Part shown: positions 59,030 through 64,000 of the stretch, one piece after another
How positions within the stretch are numbered: the first letter of the stretch is position 1
How the letters are laid out: every line of letters starts with the position of its first letter
Source: Acestrorhynchus altus
Lineage: Eukaryota; Chordata; Actinopteri; Characiformes; Acestrorhynchidae
Reading direction: 5' to 3'
DNA: 64,000 nt
NCBI GenBank assembly: GCA_034509495.1
Contig: CM067522.1
Span: forward strand, 14,285,168 to 14,349,167
Made by a program: the position numbers and the translations under genes
Notes under the pieces: generated by a model
Told to the model about the DNA's origin: nothing
Databases searched by the model: none
Seen by the model: only the letters and a program-made list of their open reading frames with translations

Positions 59030-59325
59030 TTTTCCTCCCATTTAGGAAGTGCCAATTACCCCAACCCCATTAGGACTCCCCTTCTATCACATACAAGGCT
59101 CATGACATAAGGAGGGTACATGTGAAGTTAGCCACTGCCTCTTTTTGATCTGACATCATTGCATCATTGCTGGCAGCCAATGCGCTCTGAGGAAAGCACT
59201 GGGAGCCCAGACCAGAATCACACTGTTGTGATGTGGGGAGAGAGTGACATCTACCCCCCTAGAGAGAGTATGGTCAATTTTGCTGTCTTGTTCGCCAGCT
59301 TCCAATGACAAGAAGCATGACCTGG
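59030..59325 (-). mobile_element. tRNA-derived SINE, minus strand, left arm of a palindrome
   Basis: Contains AGGAAGTGCCAATTACCCC, TAGGACTCCCCTTCTATCAC, CATTGCTGGCAGCCAATGCG and TAGAGAGAGTATGGTCAATT. Pairs with the opposite copy that starts at 59334. Confidence 0.75.
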
Positions 59326-59333
59326 CATTCAAA

Positions 59334-59490
59334 CTGGGTCATGTTGCTTGCCATCAGCACCCAGAGTCTGAGAAAGCAAAATTGACCATGCTCTCTGAGT
59401 GGGTAGACTCTCTCTGTCCGATGTTGGTCAGAGGTGTCTGTTAGCCATTGTATTGGGGCAAGGTGCCAGACGCTTTCCTCCGTGTCACAC
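59334..59490 (+). mobile_element. SINE, plus strand, right arm of a palindrome
   Basis: Reads CTGGGTCATGTTGCTTGCC, AAGCAAAATTGACCATGCTC and GGTCAGAGGTGTCTGTTAGCC, the reverse of the left arm and close to the other copies. Confidence 0.7.
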
Positions 59491-60144
59491 ATATCTAATA
59501 CAAGGCATGAGACATTTATGTGTTTCCGAGCACTTTCTGACCACTACAAAATAAGTACAGATTTAACGGCACCTTGTCAATCTACAACACAACACTAGAG
59601 GGTTTTTTATGGCTCTGGAACCAAAGCCTGTATCTAAAATTTATAGAGCATCATTGAGGAGGTACATACTGTTCAGATAAAACTGTCAGAGGAGCCCTGA
59701 AATGTACGTGTGTGCTCAGCACCATACGTTTATTTACTCAGATACTCTGTTAAATGATATTAAATCTTTTAAATTGTTATTGTCACCTTAAAGATGAATC
59801 TTTATTGCGTCTTTATGCATGATAAAGATGCAATAATCAGTTAGTCGTTTGGATAATGATAATGCATATTATCGCTTCCTTCTTTTATTTGTCAGGTTAC
59901 GACCCCTGATATCTGCATAAAAAAGTCAAACGCTAAAACAACCACCAGATTAACACACCAAACTCACAGCACTTGTCAACAATGGATTCTTGGGTGTTTG
60001 CTCTGAGATTTGGGAGGCTGGTGGCATAGGTGCCATAAGAATGTGCACTGATCTCATAACTTTCAATACTAAACTGGCAGAACCTGTAAAAAATACAGAC
60101 TGAAAGATAAAAGAGTGAGGGTAATGCACTGTCACTGAGACTGA

Positions 60145-60145
<1 letters not shown>
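59491..60145. other. Intron, nothing recognised
   Basis: No exon or repeat family. Confidence 0.4.
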
Positions 60146-60234
<89 letters not shown>

Positions 60235-60236
60235 TG
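60146..60236. repeat. (TG)n then (GA)n microsatellite
   Basis: About 38 TG units followed by a short GAGAGA run. Confidence 0.95.
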
Positions 60237-60519
60237 AATTTGTGCACAGACATTCATCCCTGGCCCTGACAAGACTCTATTAACTGTGAGACAGGAGAGC
60301 TAATGGTTATGGGAAGTGGGGAATGGGCTAGCAGAATGTCCCAGCAGCTTGTCTTTTCCCCACATGCATGTTGCTGTTCATACAGATGGCTTACCTAAAT
60401 AGCTTCTCTTGCCACTCTTGTAATTGGTTCCTCCCCTTTCCTTTAATGCTCATCTCCTCCATTCCTCTCCCATACTGATGTCCACATTAACTCCTCATTC
60501 AGGTTCAGTTCAGGTCTTC

Positions 60520-60521
60520 AT

Positions 60522-60550
<29 letters not shown>
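60520..60550. repeat. (CA)n microsatellite
   Basis: About 15 CA units. Confidence 0.95.
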
Positions 60551-60552
<2 letters not shown>

Positions 60553-60654
60553 ACCAGGTGCTTACTACACTGTGAGCTTGTCACTTCAGGGGAACAGGGA
60601 CATGAGGAGTGAAAGTTTTATATGGGAATACACCTTCAGAACTTTGAAGAGCTC

Positions 60655-60666
60655 CCTCTCTCTGTC

Positions 60667-60722
<56 letters not shown>
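60655..60722. repeat. (CT)n microsatellite
   Basis: About 30 CT units. Confidence 0.95.
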
Positions 60723-60725
<3 letters not shown>

Positions 60726-60777
60726 CCCTCATCCTCTTTCTTGCACTTTTCTCACACCCTTTTCTCTGTCTTTGTCT

Positions 60778-60779
<2 letters not shown>

Positions 60780-60843
<64 letters not shown>

Positions 60844-60870
60844 TCTCTCACTCTCTCTATCTCTCTATTC
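60780..60870. repeat. (CT)n-(CA)n-(CT)n compound microsatellite
   Basis: CT run, CA run, CT run, ending near a ttttccag. Confidence 0.95.
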
Positions 60871-61008
60871 TGTCTTCATTTTCCAGTGTCAGAATTTGAA
60901 ATGTCCTAAATGTGTCACAGTCTTATCAGAAACAATCTTTTTATGTTGTGTTTCTTGTTGAAGATAAAAATGATAGTAGCTCTGTGTGTGTATTTGTGTT
61001 CATTCCAG

Positions 61009-61195
61009 GTGTCAAGTGGACCTCTCTCTCCTCCCTAAAGAATGCACGCACAGGCTGGACCTCCCGCTGGAGGAGGGCGAGGGCACACTGGTGCTGCTGG
61101 TCACCCTGACCGCCTCCGCTGCTGTCTCCATCTCAGACCTGTCAGTCAACATGCTGGACGACCCACACGAGAGGCGAGAGATCCTCCACAGATAC
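61009..61195 (+). CDS. mctp1: mctp1 exon: end of C2B and linker to C2C
   Basis: The acceptor is gtgttcattccag and the donor is TAC|gtgagt. Phase is 2 in and 0 out: one base completing an arginine codon plus 62 codons. It encodes CQVDLSLLPKE, then the last C2B strand LVLLVTLTASAAVSISDLSV, then a linker ending ERREILHRY. In MCTP1 the next exon begins C2C (SPLRIF-like); I did not find it before 64000. It is GC-richer than its surroundings. A rival acceptor lies upstream at 60886. Confidence 0.95.
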
Positions 61196-61293
61196 GTGAG
61201 TACAGGTGACATCAATGCAGTGCAGTATTAAGCCCTTCATTCCTGTTAGCTTGTATGTCCACACTTCCTCCCTCTCACAACCTAAATAAGAAA

Positions 61294-61735
61294 TGAACAA
61301 AAGTATTGGAACACCTGCTCATTCAGTGGATATTAACCCCTTAAATGGCCACTGGCCTGCTGGCAGACCCAATGTTTGCACTGGCGTCGCTGTAGGTACT
61401 GAGTAATAATAATTTGTATGAAAAAAGTTTTACTTTTGAGGGAGTAACTGTCTACTGTTCATGGAATCTTATAAACCTTGGAACATTGCTGTGATGATTT
61501 GACTGCATTCAGCGATAATAGCTTTAGTGAGGTCAGGATGCTGGATGATTATCACCCCACCTCATCCCCAACTCAGCCCAGAAGTAAGCGCCATCATTCC
61601 AGAGAACTATCTATTGCTATCTATTGCTTGACAGCTCAATGCAAAGGGGTATTATACCCCTCAAACCCATGCTTGGCATTAGGCATGGTGCGAATAGATG
61701 TTTGTCTGCTCTAGAGAGTGCTATTTTTTTGGTAA
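61294..61735 (-). mobile_element. Tc1-derived MITE, minus strand
   Basis: Begins GAACAAAAGTATTGGAACACC and contains GTCAGGATGCTGGATGATTATC, TATACCCCTCAAACCCATGC, ATTAGGCATGGTGCGAATAG and TCTGCTCTAGAGAGTGC, shared with copies at 30.7, 38.2 and 21.7 kb. Confidence 0.65.
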
Positions 61736-62589
61736 AACTTCTCAACTGGGCCAAGAGCTGTTCATAACACAATCACCTGTTGTGTCCACTTCACTGGAGA
61801 TTCAAAACCAAGTCATTTCTCTTGTATTATAAGGATATAATTATGTTGGTTTCCCTTTCACTGAATGAAATGATTGGGCTATGAAGCTCTGGTGAAACAG
61901 ATGTGTTCTGAAAATTGTCCCAAATCTAATAATACTTGATGAATAATCACAACCACAACCACAACCATGACTAAAGTTCATACAGATTACTGATGTTGCA
62001 GATGTTTGTTCATATAGAAAGTACATCTTTAGGGTCAGGTGTTGGATGTCTATTTGAATTTGGAAACTGGAGTAAGCAGTGCCAGCTCTTTTGTGTTTCC
62101 TGAACACCAGGGTGGTACTCACTAGTAGATAATCCTCTGATATGCTGACTGCAGTTTGTGAATTAAAATACCAGTGAGTCAAATATGACAAGACTTAAGC
62201 TTGTTGTTCAATTGCAAACTTCCTCCTTCTGTTCTCATCCCGGTCATTCTGATTTCTGTTCAGCTTGATGACCAAATGTCTGAGCTGGATGACCCTTTCC
62301 CAGACCTTGAGCTTGCCTCTGTTAGCTTCAGCCTGCTTAATCCACATTGGGCTTCTCAGTGCAGTGCTACACTAGATGCTGAACAGCGTAAAGTCTCCGT
62401 ATTTTCCTTGAAGTCATTCAGAAATGTGTCAGGAACTTACCCTCCTATTCTCATGCTGCTGGACCATAGGGTCATGGCAGGGACAGTACGTCCTAAGCTG
62501 GACTGTACTGCATGACAGATTGAAAATGCTCGCAGATTGGTCAAATCCATCAAATTGATCCTCTTTTAGCGCAGTGGAGACTGTGCTTC
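61736..62589. other. Intron, nothing recognised
   Basis: An open frame of 104 codons at 62201-62515 has no acceptor, no known domain and is not supported as an exon. Confidence 0.4.
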
Positions 62590-62650
62590 TTTTTGTGATC
62601 ACTACTAGGGACTAATAAAGGATTATCTTATCTTGACTTGTCTTGTCTTA
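62590..62650 (+). repeat. Probable LINE 3' tail
   Basis: ACTAATAAAGGATTATCTTATC followed by TCTTGTCTTATCTTG repeats, the typical AATAAAGGAT-type end of a fish non-LTR element. Confidence 0.55.
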
Positions 62651-64000
62651 TCTTGTGCTGCCCTTAAATGTGTGTCACTAAGAACAACATTTCTACTTGC
62701 ACTGAATGAAATGTGTCTGTGAGCTTCTTTCACTTTTCCTCCAGTGGGGATTGAATGATTTATACATGAACATTCTTGCCCAATGTGCTTTCTTTCAATT
62801 GTGCTGCAAACACTGCAGTCTCCACATCAGATAACCTGTCTATAGTACCGAAAAAGGTTCTGAAACGTGAAACATTGGGGTGTCTAAGGAACCATACGCA
62901 ACAGAGTTTCATCATAGATAAGAACCCAGGCAGTGTATCAGTTATACAATCAAATAGTTGCTAAAGAACACTGGAAGAACTGTTTCACCAATATAGCACA
63001 TGACTGATTTATATAGAAAGGGTTTTCCAATAAAGGCCCTGTGTCTGTATTGAACCATGACAGCAAAGGACCGCTTGAGTGTGGAATACTCAAGAACCAT
63101 TATGGTACTCTTATGTTACTGATACTGACATCTCAGGTATTGCAGTAGAAGTAGGATTTTTGTTAATTGTACAGTATGTATTGAAAAGGCTGTTGGTTTA
63201 GATATTCCTCTATACATCTATCCCACCACCTCCATACTGAATTGTCTGCCTGTTTGGCGCCGAGTTCTCAGACCTGGCAGCACCTCAATGATGTGACCTC
63301 CTTTTCAAAGCTGCTCAACCTCTGGGGGCCAGAGATTGGTTCAGGCCCGGAGAGCACGGGATTGGGCCTCCCTGCTCTCTGAAGAGAGGGATGAGGAGAG
63401 AAGAAGAGCCAGGCAGAGAGTGAGAGAGTGAGAAGGAGAGGAGCTGATTGGGACAGAGCATTGGAGAAGAGGCGTAAAAAGGAGGGGGAAGCTGTGACAG
63501 GCTCTTTTGAGGCCGGGTGTGCTGTTGAAAGGCAGACATTGAAAGGAGCCCAGTGTCCCTGTGTGGGGGCCTTTGGCCCTCAGCGGCCCCGGGGCCCTCC
63601 AGCCCCTCCAGCCTGTACAATGCTCTCAGCCTGTTCTTTTGTCTTTGGCCTGTTAACCCTTTGCTCACTGCCATTCGTGCCTCTCCACCACCTCTTTACA
63701 TGCCAATAGCAGGGGACAGGGCGGACATAAAAAGGGGCACTAACCACCTCTGATGCATCTGCTCTTTGGAATAATGGCACAGATGAAGCTCTTGAATTCT
63801 CGTGTCTCCTTCGCTGAGGGAGCAGCTTTCAAGCTTGGACTCTTTTCTTTCTTTAACGCCCACCGTAATCCACTAGCTAGGTGTCCGAACTCATCGCAAG
63901 TAGACAGCTTGTGAGCGCGGGATGGGCTGTGCAAATTCTACTCTAATTGAAGTGGAAAGTCATGCTGCGAGATGTGTTTGATCACTAGCAGAGCAGCGGC
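62651..64000. other. Intron of mctp1; GC-richer conserved-looking region at 63.3-63.96 kb
   Basis: 63300-63960 is GC-richer, repeat-free and contains CATAAAAAGGGGCACTAACCACC and CACCTCTTTACATGCCAATAGC. No exon with splice context was seen, so a regulatory element is possible. The exon that starts C2C was not found. Confidence 0.4.

Larger units (their letters stand above)
31357..61195 (+). other. mctp1: mctp1 gene locus (internal part: C2A and C2B exons)
   Basis: Eight exons with GT-AG borders and matching phases join into one 325-codon reading frame without a stop. From memory of the family, the product matches vertebrate MCTP1 closely and MCTP2 less well; for example the loop VFDYDFGLQDDFMG is MCTP1-like. 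MCTP proteins carry three C2 domains and two C-terminal membrane segments, sit in the ER and endosomal or vesicle membranes, and bind calcium through the C2 loops; fly Mctp acts in presynaptic homeostatic plasticity. Joined residues: 1-20 linker, about 20-110 C2A, 152-164 small exon, about 180-265 C2B, then the start of the linker to C2C. Both C2 domains keep the five loop aspartates expected for calcium binding. Missing from the window: the N-terminal exon 1, C2C, the membrane helices and the stop. Teleosts can have mctp1a and mctp1b, and I cannot tell which this is. Confidence 0.9.

Noticed and set aside
60572..60961. 129-codon frame over the (CT)n repeats
   Set aside because: The product is a Ser/Leu repeat from the microsatellite with no splice or domain support.
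62201..62515. 104-codon frame as a coding exon
   Set aside because: No known domain, no matching acceptor and donor for the mctp1 phase, and it overlaps a region ending in a LINE-like tail.

Overview
The window looks like nuclear DNA of a ray-finned (teleost) fish. It is AT-rich, with long introns, GT-AG exon boundaries, many (TG)n/(CA)n, (GATA)n, (AAG)n and (CT)n microsatellites, and a dense load of Tc1/mariner remnants, MITEs, tRNA-derived SINEs and Gypsy-type LTRs. I cannot name the species; the mix of Tc1 and MITE families fits an otophysan-type fish, but that is a weak inference.

There is one convincing protein-coding gene, on the + strand: the middle of an mctp1 orthologue (multiple C2 and transmembrane domain protein 1). 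Eight exons (31357-31474, 47472-47614, 48073-48152, 48410-48521, 52342-52380, 57639-57803, 58147-58277, 61009-61195) join in frame into 325 codons. They cover a pre-C2 linker, the whole C2A domain, an inter-C2 linker with a 39-nt exon, the whole C2B domain and the start of the linker to C2C. The large N-terminal first exon, the C2C domain and the two membrane segments are not visible and probably lie outside the window.

Layout: 1-31 kb holds no recognisable exon (first intron or upstream flank). It contains repeat copies, two solo LTRs, a decayed LINE reverse-transcriptase stretch, a degraded Gypsy gag with its leader, and a three-unit tandem repeat. 31.4-47.5 kb is a 16-kb intron with Tc1 copies, MITEs and SINEs. 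47.5-61.2 kb carries the exon cluster. 61.2-64 kb is the next intron, ending in a GC-richer, repeat-poor stretch that may be conserved non-coding DNA.

No bacterial-type system, CRISPR array, rRNA or functional tRNA gene was seen. The most useful observations concern mctp1 splicing (a frame-neutral 39-nt exon with a nearby GCATG; a decoy acceptor made by a CT microsatellite), a run of same-strand CTCF-like motifs, an inverted SINE pair in an intron, nested transposons, and solo LTRs with intact target-site duplications. I did not find a previously undescribed biological system.
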